The position numbers and the translations under genes are program-made. The notes under the pieces were generated by a model. The model saw only the letters and a list, made by a program, of their open reading frames with translations, ran no database searches and had not been told where the DNA came from. Below are positions 38,357-50,636 of a DNA stretch of 64,000 nt, in pieces. This DNA is from Zonotrichia leucophrys gambelii (Eukaryota > Chordata > Aves > Passeriformes > Passerellidae), in the NCBI RefSeq assembly GCF_028769735.1, contig NC_088171.1, positions 72,557,216-72,621,215 of the forward strand, read 5' to 3'. Numbering within the stretch: the first letter of the stretch is position 1; every line of letters starts with the position of its first letter.

Positions 38357-41300
38357 ATGCACCTGTACATTTACATATTTATTAATACTGCAAATATACT
38401 AATACAGTGATAGCTGGCTAGAAAGAGGAGAGTCAGAGCTGCTAAAATTTATGTGCTTTTAAAAAATTTCCTGAAACTGAAGAGAAATATGGATAAATAA
38501 ACTTTTCTCTTTGTTTCTTCCTCATGTCTGCCACATACACCAGCTGACCAAGGATTGAGCTCTCAGTTGGGATAGCTCGTAGAGATCTGAATTTAAGTCA
38601 TTCAGACCATATTATAGGAATTGATGGATTGTGATACCAAGACTTTAGGGTACTTCACCTTTTTACCAGAAAGACTCAAGGACATGATAAAAGTTTGTGA
38701 AAAAAAATACTTGAATTTCTCACTCATATTGTGCTAACCTTCCATATTTAGAATAGTGTGGGCACAATTACAGGAAGAAATTTGAAAATACCCAATCACA
38801 TACATACATTAAAATTTGGACTTAATGTACCACCTGGATGTGCTTCCATCAAAAAGCTGATGTAGCCTGGGGATAGCTAAGAAGAAGATCTAGCTGGATG
38901 CCATTCTGAAAGATAAGCAGTAATTAAAGCAGAAGTAATGGGTTTCATGAGGAAAGCAGTGTGGCATATCATGATCTGAACTACACAGGAGATCTTAGAG
39001 AATTGCCTGATTTCATTGTATGATGCATTGTATTCCATGCCCATATGAGTTAAAAGGTGTTGCTCAAATATCTCGGTACTAGAAAAGCCTGTTAGAATAA
39101 CAATAATGTAAACTGCTTACTTCCATGGAGCAAAACTGTCACAAAGCTTAATTATACAGTTGAATTGGTTCTATTGCCATCTTTATGAGCTCAGGTTCCA
39201 AAAGTAACAACATTTAGAGTTTTGTCATAGTGGTATTCACTACACACGTTCTCTCCTCTTGGTGGTCACACCTGGACCACGTTAGTTCTCTCTGCCGAAG
39301 CTGTTGGCATATTTAATAGCTGCATGACACATGAACTAAAGACCTCACATCAGTGTTTCTCACTGCCTTGCTCTGCTTGTCTGGCAGTCTTTTCTGTTGG
39401 GTTAGGCTGTGTCCGTTTCTGCTTCTGATGAGTGCGATTGTTTATTGCATTACATTAAATTCACAGTGGATGGCTGAGTAGCAAATGGACAAGCTATAAG
39501 CTGGAGCCATAGGATTGTTGTCAACACTGCAGTAAGCTAGTGCTTTATCATCAGAAACCAAAGAGTACTTAAATGATACTGGCTCTAGTTATAGTCATAA
39601 TTTATTGGCCTCAAATGACTACTTTCTGTGTGGTGCCCTGCCTTTCCTTCTCTGAATTTCTGTTTGCTGTAGTTGGCATTATAAAATCTCAGTTCTCTTG
39701 GACAAAATCTCTTATCTCTATAATACAAGAGAAGGAAAGAAAGGATGTGCAGCAGAGAGGTGGGGAGGCTAATAATACCTTGCAACATTGTGGAGTTTTA
39801 TGTAAGGCCTTTGGAAAAAACTCCAACCACCTGGGTCAGTGCTGAATGAATAAGCCCATCTTTCCTGATATCTCTTCTCTCAATGTTTTCCTATAAGATT
39901 TTAGTTAAGCAAGCCATTTTATTGCATCTACATATCAATTCCACAATTTGAAAGAAACTACATACTTTTCCTAAGCATTCCTGAAAATGGGTCAAAAATT
40001 CATTATTTTGACAAAGATCATACTGTCCTAATCTCATTTAGGTTTTCTTTCTTAATTTCTTTTGGTCTGTAAGAACCCACCAAATTTTAGGGTTTTTTTT
40101 TCCTAGAAAGTTAATTCCTTCTTAAAAATAAAAATCTTTCCCAAAACCTATTTTATTTTCTCAAGAATTAACTGTTCTTTGGGCTCAAGTTAATACTTAG
40201 GGATTAAATAAGCAGGAAGATCCTTTGTTACGCACTATGAACATGATATAAACTACATAGTTCTACCTCCAAAGACATTAGTTTGTAAAAGTAAAACTAG
40301 GATAATGTTGTGACAAATGTGTTTTGTTTCTGCTAAATTGTTCTCAGTTTCTTTGCCCTGCTCTGCTCTTGACAACATATACAGGCACCAAAATGTTGCA
40401 TCGACAACCCTCTCCAAATGTCAACTATATGAATGAGTGAGATCAAGGGAAATCTTGGTACTTCACCTGTCCATCATCACCTTCACAGACTTTCAAGAGA
40501 AAACAACATAATAAAAAGAAGGTGACAAAACCACCTCCATTTAAATTAACGCAGCTTGGAGTTTAGCACAGAAACAGGTTGAGTTTTAGTGCCCATTAGA
40601 GAAGGTCTGGATAGCTTGTTCAGGCTTGTTAATGGTTTAGTTTTTATCAATTCTTTATTCTTAAATTGTCTGACCATATTGGCCACAAAGCAGGCTGTTG
40701 ATAGCTATCTTTACTCCATGGATTCCCAGAGAGGTTTGCTGGAGTGAGTTATCCCACTTCCTCTGAAAGATCCCCAGCATTCTTTGTGTCACAGCTAAAC
40801 TGAGACCAATATCCCACAAGTCATACTGTATGAGGATCTGTATGGGGAGCTTTCAGCTTCGGGATGTCTGTCCTCATGCACCCAGTAGGAAAAACTATGC
40901 TTAATCCACCGACATACCCATGTCTAGCCTATCTCTTGCCTTCGTGCTCCTCTTAGCTTACCATGTCTTGAGAAAAAAATAATCACGTTACTCTCCATTT
41001 TACTAGTTTCTCACATCTATTCATATTTTGTTATTGCATTTTTCAGCACAGGAAATGGCTTCTTTTGGCCCTTTTTTCCTTCTACTGACCCTTACTGTCC
41101 ATTACTGTCAACAGCTGTTAAACAGAAAGGGAAAGAGAAAAATATTTTTTGTCCTGGTGTAGTTTTGTAAATAATGGTATTTAATTGATTCTACAACAGT
41201 TGTTTTTATTCCCACACTTGAGTACAGTTTCAGCTACTGCAGCCATTGTTTTACTTTAGAACAGAGATGACCATAGCTTAGGTTGTCCCATAACTACATG

Positions 41301-43288
41301 CTATTATATTCTCTTCATCAGGGACTGTCTATCATTTTTTTCCTTTTTTTTTTTCCTTTTTTTTCTATTATAGTCTTTCCTGGAATTAGTTTTTGAGTTT
41401 CTGGTTTCCTGGAGAGGGGAATTCAGAGACTTTGCAATTTGACAAAACATCGTATTTTCCAGGGCGTCCAGATATATTATGTATATATATTCCATATGTA
41501 TCTTGAAAATCAATTTGATGGATGTTTCCAATTACCAGAAATTTTGGAGAGATTACTGTATGTAAAGAAAAATAGTGCTTGAATATGCCTGGAGGCTGCA
41601 AGATCAAGCTCTTAGTTTTAATATTCTATTTTGCATACTGAGAATAAATCACATGCTTGATCAATTACACCATTTTTCAAGATTTTTATGGAAGCAGTAT
41701 GCTTAAGTTTTGCATGAAATTCTAACCTTGCACAGCCAGTAGTAGTACTCCATTAGTGGTGGGCAGGGAGAGATTCTAGCCATACCGACAGTTTAAGGCT
41801 TTCTTAAAAAAGAAAATTTCTGCTATTTTTCTCAGCTCTTTGGCAGAATTCCATCAGAAGAATGCAAAAGTAGTATACTAAGAATCTAAAAATGGTCCCT
41901 AGCAATGTCACAGATTTAGTGTGGGAGATGAGAAAGGGTGTGCAAGTTTTACATTTTTTGGGTTTTTTTCCCCTCAAATATAAAGTCTCAATCGATTCTA
42001 ATACTTGATGCTAAAGGGACATCATTGTTCCTTTAGATTTTGCATTCCCTTGAACAGAATCTTCTTGTTGCCATGTGGAATTAGTTGAATATTTTTTTCA
42101 GTGCCAATAAATAGTGAAATCCCATTGGCTTTTTCAAGAATCAAAAGAAAGTTTATATTTTCTTGTTTAGATAATTCTATAGATTTAGACCTGAGAAAAA
42201 AAATCTGTTTCCCAACCACCCACAGTGTTCCAAGATGAGCAAAATTAATATTTCTACAGCTGTAGTCTGTAGCAAATATTTCATAAAGGATTACAGGAAA
42301 TGATACACAACTGATTACTGCAAAAATACTGAACATCTATTGAGAACACTCTTTTTGGTCAGCTCCTCCCAAGCAAGGACACTGTTCTAAGAGCTTAAAA
42401 ACTGTCTATTTGAGAGCCTTACGTTCTGTTATTGTGGCTGTTGTACTTAAAATGAACAAATCAGACTAAGGATTTAAACTTTTTGAAATTCAATCAAAGA
42501 CAAGCTAAAGGTATTGCACTTTCTCAGCCAAATACCTCCACGTTAATTGATTCTTTATTTAAATCAGTATGTTTCTTTAAAAAAAAAACAAAAAAACCAC
42601 TTTTTCTTGGATAAATATTCACTCATTGGGGAAGAAAAAACAAATAAGAAGAAAAAAAAAGACAAAAAGAAGGCATTTGATACTATGAAGAATATTTACC
42701 AGCTACATTTGTTTAGAATAACATAAAAGAGCTTTGCTGTTCAACTAATATAAATTGTGTGCAAAAACTCCAATAACCTTCTGCAGAACCTGGGCTTTAT
42801 GACAATAAACCTCATATATAAGAAGTTCACATATTGTTTTCATGACAACATTTTAATTTGGATAACCAGATGAATAATCACGCATCTTCCTAGAAGCAAG
42901 AAAGGTTGGAACAGATATTCTTGGAAAGATCAGCTACCAAAGACAGGATGTCATTATTCTTTAATATAATTAGAGATAAAAACATAAAATGCAGACTTTC
43001 TCATCTTCTGCAAAAAATTGTCAAGACTACATCATATGTGAGCAAATATGAAATTGAAGTAATTGTCAAGGTAGTTTCAGTATAAATGAGGAGGACCTGA
43101 GTACTCTCATTTCTAGGACTTCATTAATTTTGTTCTCCAGCCTTCCTCAGCAGGTTGGTGCCTGACAGCTTGCCCACTAAAACTTCTCTTTAAAGTCTTG
43201 CACTTTTACAGAGCATAGACTATGTCATCTGCTAAACTCCATCTAGAAAGTTGTAGGAGAGTTTAACATCTGAAGGCCTTGCAAGGAG

Positions 43289-43370
43289 ATTCACAGAATG
43301 GGTAAGGTTGGAGGGATCTCAGCGGATCACAGCTGGTGGAAATCCATCCATTTGAAAGCCAAAGTGTGCC
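43289..43370 (-). mobile_element. CR1 LINE 3' scrap
   Basis: 'ATTCACAGAATGGGTAAGG' followed by 'TTGGAGGGATCTC' matches the CR1 3' terminus in reverse orientation. Similarity fades after about 43335 and the right end is approximate. Confidence 0.6.
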
Positions 43371-46300
43371 TGATTACTTCTAATTGGGTGTTCATTTTTC
43401 AGTGACCTTAACTAGGCAAACACTCCTAATAAGTTTAGCATGGAACAGGGCTTACCACAGGCAAAGACAGCAAAAAAGGAAAGCATTCCTGCCTCACCAG
43501 CTGTTTCCTGCCTCCTGAGCTAGCCAAGATAAATCTTGAATTTTCCATATACAATTTCTAGTGAGAAGAGCTTTCAATTTTCTGCACAATTACAGCATCT
43601 GTCCAACATATACAGATTTTTTTTTTTGAGTCTAGGAGACTGAGAAAGGAAAAAACAGCAAGAACATTTGTGCCAGCCTTTTCTTGCAGCAGTTCTAGAG
43701 CTCAAGCCCAGGATATATATTCTGGTGTGTTCTGCTTGGAGGCTGGTGATTACATGTCCAAGATGAAAAGCTCCTCTGCATTATGAACCTTTTAGTTACA
43801 AATGAGCGTTTCTTGATGCGTATTAAACTTGACACATCAGCTCCTGGATGAATTGCTTACAAAGGGAGCTGCTTAAGACTATTAAGATATATACAGTGAA
43901 ATCCTAGGTGCTAAGTAGAGTTAACATTATTCCAAAGTGTATTTCTTTTTAAAGTGTCTGGTTTAGCTTAAGTTTCTCTCTTTAATCATGCATAGTGCCC
44001 CAGGCTGCCAGAAAGGCAGCCATCAGCATTGCTTAGTGAAGGCAGCTTAGTGCTGTCAGCCATCTTATCTTCCCTGCTGCATGGGCGATAGCTTTTATCT
44101 GTGAGTATAAACATTAAAATGGAACTGTAATCCCACCTTAGTCCTACAGAAGATTTCCAGCTGTTCCTCAGATATGGAGAAACCCCTCCCGTTACAGAAA
44201 GGAATGTGTGTCTCTGTGCTTTTTGTGCATATGTATGTTTGGACAGTAAAAATCATGATGAGCAGGAATTTGGACAAAGAAATTCTACTATAGGGAACTT
44301 TTTGGAAAAGCTAGCTAAGCCAAGGAGACAGTTTTGTATAACAATCTCAATCTACCATATGAAATGCAATTTAAAATATTTAAGTACACTTATAATTAAA
44401 TGCCATGGCCACAAGTTTTAAAACTTCATCCTCTTTAATGCACCATTCTTTTTTTCTTTCAGGGCTTTTCCTGTACAGCATCTCAAACCATCAGTTTAAT
44501 TATGGAAATAAAAGACAGAAAAGGCACTAGGATATGATATCCTAAACATAAATTTGTTTCAGTATTATTTATGAAACAGAAGCAAAACAAATTTAATCAA
44601 TGTCTTAAGATAATATCACCATTTCTGCCTGGGAACTGAAAGTTCTTTCCTTCTCAATCATAAGGTGACTGCAGTAACATTTTCCAAAGCATGCTAAGTA
44701 CACAAATCTAGAAAATAACAATTTTTTCTAAAACAAGTAAAAACATGCAGAAATGTTTAGACTTATATCGTCTTATCATTCCATTAATATATTATTCTGT
44801 CCTCTTGTCAATGTCCCTGCCTGCAGCCACATCATTATTAGATCCTTTGTGCTAAAGCACCGTCGTTTGGAGCAACCTTCCTGCATCGTTTTTACTGCAA
44901 TAACACTTCTATTTTTTCTGACCATAAATTATTAATTTCTTACTCTTAGTTGCTTTTACTCTCCTGTTAATGTTGTATGAAACTTAACTTTGGGAATACA
45001 GGGAATGCTCCTGGTTGAGATGGGGTTGACAGAAAAGAAGAAAAGATGGAGGGTATTGGGCTGTCTTTCTTTTGCTTTTACACTGTTTCTTCAAAATGGA
45101 GTGTGTATTAGACCAGGGAATACAGAGAGTGAAGATCTCATCCATCAAGACAAAAAACAGCCATTTTCTCAGCTGATCACTGATTTCCATTGAAAACTCC
45201 TACTTCATTCTGAATTAAATCCCAAATTGGATGCAAATGCTATAAAAGGTTATGTTTAACTTAAAGAGCACAAGCAATTGTTTTAATGTCAACTCACATG
45301 CTTGAAGTAGAATCCTTCCCTAAACGTTTATAGGAGTCGTTAAAATATTTTTGTAAGGTTATCAAAGCTATACAAAGGGTTTTGATTCCCAATTATCATT
45401 AGAAATTAATTGAAACAGGGTATTGAAATCCCTTATGTACAGTTCTGAATATGCAACTCATATAATGTGGATAAGCAGAAATTAATAGGAAATGGCTGCC
45501 CCCAATGCACTAAAAGCCTTGATCTTGGCTTTCAGTTACATGGAAAAAAATTTATTGTATATTTTCGAGATTCTAACAATTCCCTTAGAATGTTATTCCC
45601 TAACACTAAAATGACACTGAAAGAGTCAGCAAAAAATTATAGAAATTTAAACTGTCATGTTTTAGAATCTCAAATTTATATATTTATATAACAGATAGAG
45701 ATGGCTACAAGAGGGATAACTTCTGTTAATTTCACAAGACAGTACCCCATTTCTCCTAAAAATGTACACACAAAAGCATTATTATGCTTAATAGAATCTC
45801 TACGTTCTTTCTTCCTTCTCACTTAATACCTTTCAAGGACCTTTGATTGTAGCTGGTTTTAAGCCTCTGTGGAAGCATTTGACATTCTTACCCTGGGATT
45901 TGATCCAGGAACGTGTCCTCAAATCAAGACAAGTCTCATCAGACTGGGATTATTACTGTCCTCCCTCACTAAAATCATTAGTTTATACCAGCTAGATTAG
46001 AACAGACTAGATATATAAACTGTTCCTTGTCATTGCTAACTGCACAAAAGTAAATGCATGAAACTAAATAAATTGAAAAAAAGCCTTGGCCATTTCAATT
46101 TGGAATATACTTGCTTGATAAAAAAACCTCAAAATACAGTCTGCTCCATTTTCATTGAATACTTCATATATATGATTACAAAACCAGAATTATCAAATTA
46201 TTTTTGCTTTGTTAAAATCAGAAGGAAATAGTCCCTTTCTCAGTCTGTATACCTGGATCAAGCAGGTCCAGTAAAAACAGTGGAATTGCTTACAACAGAA

Positions 46301-47556
46301 TATGGCCTGAATTTTTAATAATTATTCTGATATCATCTGAATTAAAAAAAAAAAAGGAATTAAAAAAAAAAAGAAAAAAAGGTTCTATTTTTGATGAAGC
46401 TCAGGGATTTTTTTTAAATGCAAATTTTTATCTTGTGATGATTAAAATGGAACAAATTGTTAAAATAGTTCCCAACTTCCTAGTCATACTGAATGAAGGG
46501 GAAATTTTACTGAAGAGATAATTGGCATATTTAGCTAATCTTTTATTAATGTAGCACAATTGTAACATACATCTTGTCTCAGAAAAGTCAGCATGGAAAT
46601 TTTTATGTCATTATGCTGTGGCTCCACTTTTTAATAATTCTCTGTAGATTCAGTTTTTTGCAAAAAAAAAAGGGATTTTTCATTTTTATGTGTACTGTAT
46701 ACTCCACAGTTCTATTCAGTAAAGAGCAGGTTCTTTTCATTACTAAATCTTTATGCAGTGTATTTCTATTGTGGGAACTATGCAGAAATTTCAGTTATAC
46801 ATTTTAATCTAAAGAAAAATAATAATAGTGATTGCTCTTTATGCTTTTGATATCTAGCATTTTATACAAAATCATGTTTTATGGAATGTGTAAAAAATAC
46901 ATTCTCAATCACAAAATGTCACCTGATTAACAAGAGATTTGTGACATCTCAAAAGGCTGTACAGAAAGGTATCAATTATAACTCTTCAATACATTAATGT
47001 GAAAAGTTTGACTCCTAATTTTGTAATCAGTATTTCAGATAAAAGAGTATTCTCCAAAAGTACAGAAACTCAAGCTATAAATTAATGATAGATACATACT
47101 CGGAAAACTGTCACTAGATATAAAGAACAGGCAAGAATTCCTTATTTATAGAAGGACAAAAATATCCTGACTCACCAAAGTTAAAAGAGGGTAAGATTAT
47201 GTAATGTCCTCAAGGGTCCATTCCAGTGGTTTAGGAGGAATCCAAACAACTGAAAGGGAAATAGTGTTAACAGAATCCATTCCGTATTTTAAATGTAACC
47301 ATCTAGGACAGAATTTAGTGGATCTTGTTAGTGCTACATGAATACTCACACTAGAAAGATATGATCAATAACATCAACACCATTGCACTTCTGCACTGAT
47401 TTTTACTCTCTACACTGTAGTCCTCACATTAATTGGGATTCAAATTCTCCAAATCTCTGAGCACCCAAAAAGGACACATCATCCAGGAACAATAAATATA
47501 ATGGTGGATGGCATTGGTCTTAATATTTAGGTATTATGTGAATGAAAGTAGGTTTT
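43371..47556. other. No gene recognised
   Basis: AT-rich with A runs (46347-46380). A perfect 7-bp stem-loop lies at 44003-44021 (GGCTGCC, AGAAA, GGCAGCC). ORFs are at most 77 codons and unrecognised. Confidence 0.55.
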
Positions 47557-48608
47557 CACAATCACAGGATGCTTAAGGCTAGAGGAGACCCCCTGAGGTC
47601 ATATAGGCCAAACCTCTACTCAAAGCAGAGTCATGACATTGCAGATGCAGTTGCACAAAGGCTGAGTAGAGGGAAAGGATCCCATGGCCTGCTTGCTGCC
47701 ATGCTGCTCATGCAGCCCAGGGTGTGGACAGCCACATTATCTCCAAGACACATTTCTGACTCCTCTTGGGTTTGCTGCTTCCTAATCAGCCAATTGCCAT
47801 CTTGTACTGCTGAGTGGGATTATTCTACCCTGGCTGTATGAAATTGCATTTGCTTTGTTCTCTCCTGTTAAATCCCCATCAGCCCATCTTGCCAAGATTG
47901 TCTGGAGGTGGCAGCCCTGCCCTCCAGCATAATGGCCATGAGCCATCACCCAGTATTTACTGTATTTCTAAGTGTAGATTCAATTTTGTGTCATATTCCA
48001 TGCCATTAATAAAGTCACTCAACAGTTTTGATGCAAGAGTCAGTCCCTAAAGAATATCACTGAACGAGCAGCTGCCAGAGATCCTTCCAAATTTCCATTC
48101 ACATTGTAGTGCTCTTATCCTGTCCCTATCTCACTGATTTACCTATAATGACACCATGGTAGATGGGGTCAGGAGCCTAGCTGAAGTCAAGGAAAACAAC
48201 ATCTGCTCTCCTTGTTCACAGAGCTGGCCTTTTCAACATGATTTAGCAAGAGATTATTTCCCCTTGGTAAATTCATGAGAGGTGTTCCTGATCATTGTCT
48301 TGTCATCCCTGCATTTGTAAATGGCTTCTGTTGGATTTGCTCCATAACATTGTCATGGACCAAGGTGAGGCTGACTAGTTTGCAGTTCCCTAGTTCCTCC
48401 TTTTTGCTTTCTTGAAGATGACTGTGATGTTGGTCTTTTCAAACTCCAGCAAGTTCTCTGATTGGTATGACCTTTCCATCATGGTAAAGATCTTGAAGTG
48501 GTATCAGTCAGTTCCCTCAGTACCTCTGGATGCAATTCCTCTGCAGCCCAACAATTTTTGTACCTATAGATGACCCAGGTGCTCTCTAATGTATTTTTCT
48601 CTACCACA
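47557..48608 (-). mobile_element. CR1 LINE, ~1.05 kb, contains dead reverse-transcriptase core
   Basis: Minus-strand CR1. Its 3' end is at about 47557 ('AATCACAGGATGC', then 'GACCCCCTGAGGTCAT'). Rightwards it reaches into the reverse-transcriptase ORF. The reverse complement of about 48160-48220 reads A-D-V-V-F-L-D-F-S-stop-A-P-D, which is the RT motif A region (family form LDFSKAFD) with the Lys codon changed to TAG. Further right, 'TTTCCCCTTGGTAAATTCAT' (48255) and 'GGTGAGGCTGACTAG' (48364) are standard CR1 landmarks. It has many frameshifts and stops, so it is an old inactive copy. The plus ORFs at 47542-48050 and the minus ORF at 48479-48700 are incidental. Confidence 0.9.
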
Positions 48609-50352
48609 GTTACTGTTTCCCTTGCAACGACTGCAACCAGTACAAGGAGCTGAATAATATAAGAGAAGATTTTACCATTTAAAAAAAAAAAGAAATTCAA
48701 AAAGGCATAGAGAATTTTGGATTTTGGCCTTTTCTCTGTCCTGTATCAACAGGTTCCTTACCTTACTGAATAGTGAATCCACCTTTTTCTTAGCCTTTTT
48801 CTGCTGCTATATTTATAGTACTCAATATCCACTAAAAGTAAGTGATAAGAGTACATAATTTTCTATTGGTTTTATTTTTCTTATCAAGACAGAGGGGAAG
48901 ACAAGTTTTAATCAACTCTACTTGTGACCAAAAACTAGAGGTGAGGGAGAACTACACAAAAAATTATACTTTTCTAAGTTGCTGATAAAATACTAGCAAA
49001 TAACCAATCCGCTTATTTTTCACTAATCTGAAGTATACATTCAACAAAAATAATACTCATTGAATATCTATAAATAAAAAAATTACAAAAGACATCACCA
49101 TGGCTGACATGCATTTTCTGTTAAGCATTCTAAACTGTTTACTTTTCTTGTGCAATTTGAAATGATCCTAGAGGAGCACAAACATTTAAATTGGGCTACA
49201 ACAGTTCCCCACTTCCTCCCTCTTCTTTTGTAGCAGCTCCAGCTTTCATTTGGCCTACCAGTGAATCAATTAAACTCACTGAGCTTTCAAGAATCTATTC
49301 TATTTCTTTTTTGGGTTAGTTTTCTGCTGAGTTTGCAAGTGAGCTGACACATCAGAGAGCCAAGATAAGCAAATGTGCCAGAGCAAAGGGTGCACTGACA
49401 CTTAAACTTCCTTAATCTCTCATGAAACTTCACCCTGAATTAGTATCCAAAATATAATGCTTGTCTAGATATTTGAAATTCTACATTTATCTATACATTC
49501 TGTTTGTTCTTTCTATTTATTATTACAGTAGTAGCTATAAGTAAGTTAGAATTGCCTGTAAGTTTTTGTTCAAGTACAGGGAAAGAAAAAGTCATCATCT
49601 AATGGCCTGGGCAAAGGAAAGCCAGAGAAACAGAAGAACTCTCCAAATAGTGTTGGTATCTTAACTGAAAGCAGAGCTGAGGTCTTCTTAATTCAATTTT
49701 AATGCCTGTCTGCTAGAGAGAAAACAGGATTATGAGTGCATTTCCCACTCAGAAAAAGTCTGCTCCCTGCATATGAATATTGGTCTTGTTCTCCTCCCTG
49801 GCTGGGAAGTATCTTCTAAATACTGATAAGGTTTGACAGTCGTCCAGAAAGTCAATAGCAAAACTAGTAATTTACTTCCAGCCCCAATTTATTTTATTGA
49901 AGCAACATCTACTGAAGCTTGGACTGCAAACAGATAGATATTCCAGTGCATGACTATCAGTGCAAGTAAAAGGTTAACAGTCAAGAATAATAAAACTCCC
50001 GCCGTTTTATAGACATGATTCCATCCTTACGGAGGATTCTGATAAAAATATTTATTTCATCACAAACAGTAAATATGACATCTTTCTAGTTTGTGGTTTG
50101 TTTTTGTTTGTTTGTTTGTTTTCTTTTCTTTCTATTAGCCTTATTTGTTCAATAAATTACAAAACTTAAGGAAATGCTGTTTGGGCTTTTTGAAATCCTG
50201 GCTACACAAGACCCTTGCATCGAGTACACATTAGCAAAGCCACACCTAGTTAATTTTAGTACTGGAACAAAATTTTACTATGTCTCCTGGAGAAAGGATA
50301 ATGAAAAGCATTGAAACCCACGAAAATGCTCTTTATGTGGCAAGATGTTGGA
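48609..50352. other. No gene recognised
   Basis: AT-rich sequence. A (GTTT)n run of about five units sits at 50105-50121. There is no ORF of note before the GC-rich block. Confidence 0.55.
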
Positions 50353-50636
50353 TGTGCCGGGGCTGCCCGGGCCGGCCCCGGGCGGTGCCAGCGGCTGCAG
50401 CGGCCCCAGCGCAGGGCACGGCTGAGCCCCTGAGCCCCGGGGAAAGCCTGGGCAAGGGAGGGCAAAACGCTGCCCGGCAGCCAGGGCTGAGCCAGGGGAA
50501 GCGAGCGAGAAACAGCCCTGCGAGCCCCGAGGGGACAGCGGGAGCAGGGTCGGGGGCAGGAGAGACCCGGCGGGGATGGCCCTGCGGCCTGCGGGAGAGC
50601 CCGGCCCGGCTGGGCCGGCCCTGCGGCCACTGTTAC
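50353..50636. other. CpG-dense GC-rich block (~280 bp) in AT-rich surroundings
   Basis: Composition changes abruptly at about 50355 and back at about 50632. By hand I count about 26 CpG dinucleotides, whereas the flanking kilobases have almost none. A 10-bp palindrome GGGCCGGCCC occurs near each end (50369-50378 and 50612-50621). The block can be bounded TG...CA (TGTGCC at 50353, TTACA ending at 50636), as an LTR would be, but I see no target-site duplication and no known LTR landmarks. ORFs of 124 and 126 codons on opposite strands cover it. Their Gly/Pro/Ala/Arg-rich translations are what GC-rich DNA gives by chance. It may be a small CpG island or promoter, a recently inserted repeat, or a GC-rich exon. 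Confidence 0.65.

Larger units (their letters stand above)
35658..43288. other. No gene recognised; longest repeat-poor stretch
   Basis: About 7.6 kb without a recognisable transposon or gene. It holds a (GAT)n microsatellite (36121-36144), two small tandem duplications (35959-35992 and 38333-38356), a small hairpin (CAGACTGG at 37761-37768 with CCAGTCTG at 37777-37784) and a T-rich tract (41334-41366). The longest ORF is a 128-codon minus frame at 36859-37245 with a hydrophobic, Leu/Ile/Phe-rich translation and no known domain. ORFs of this length are expected by chance. Confidence 0.55.
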
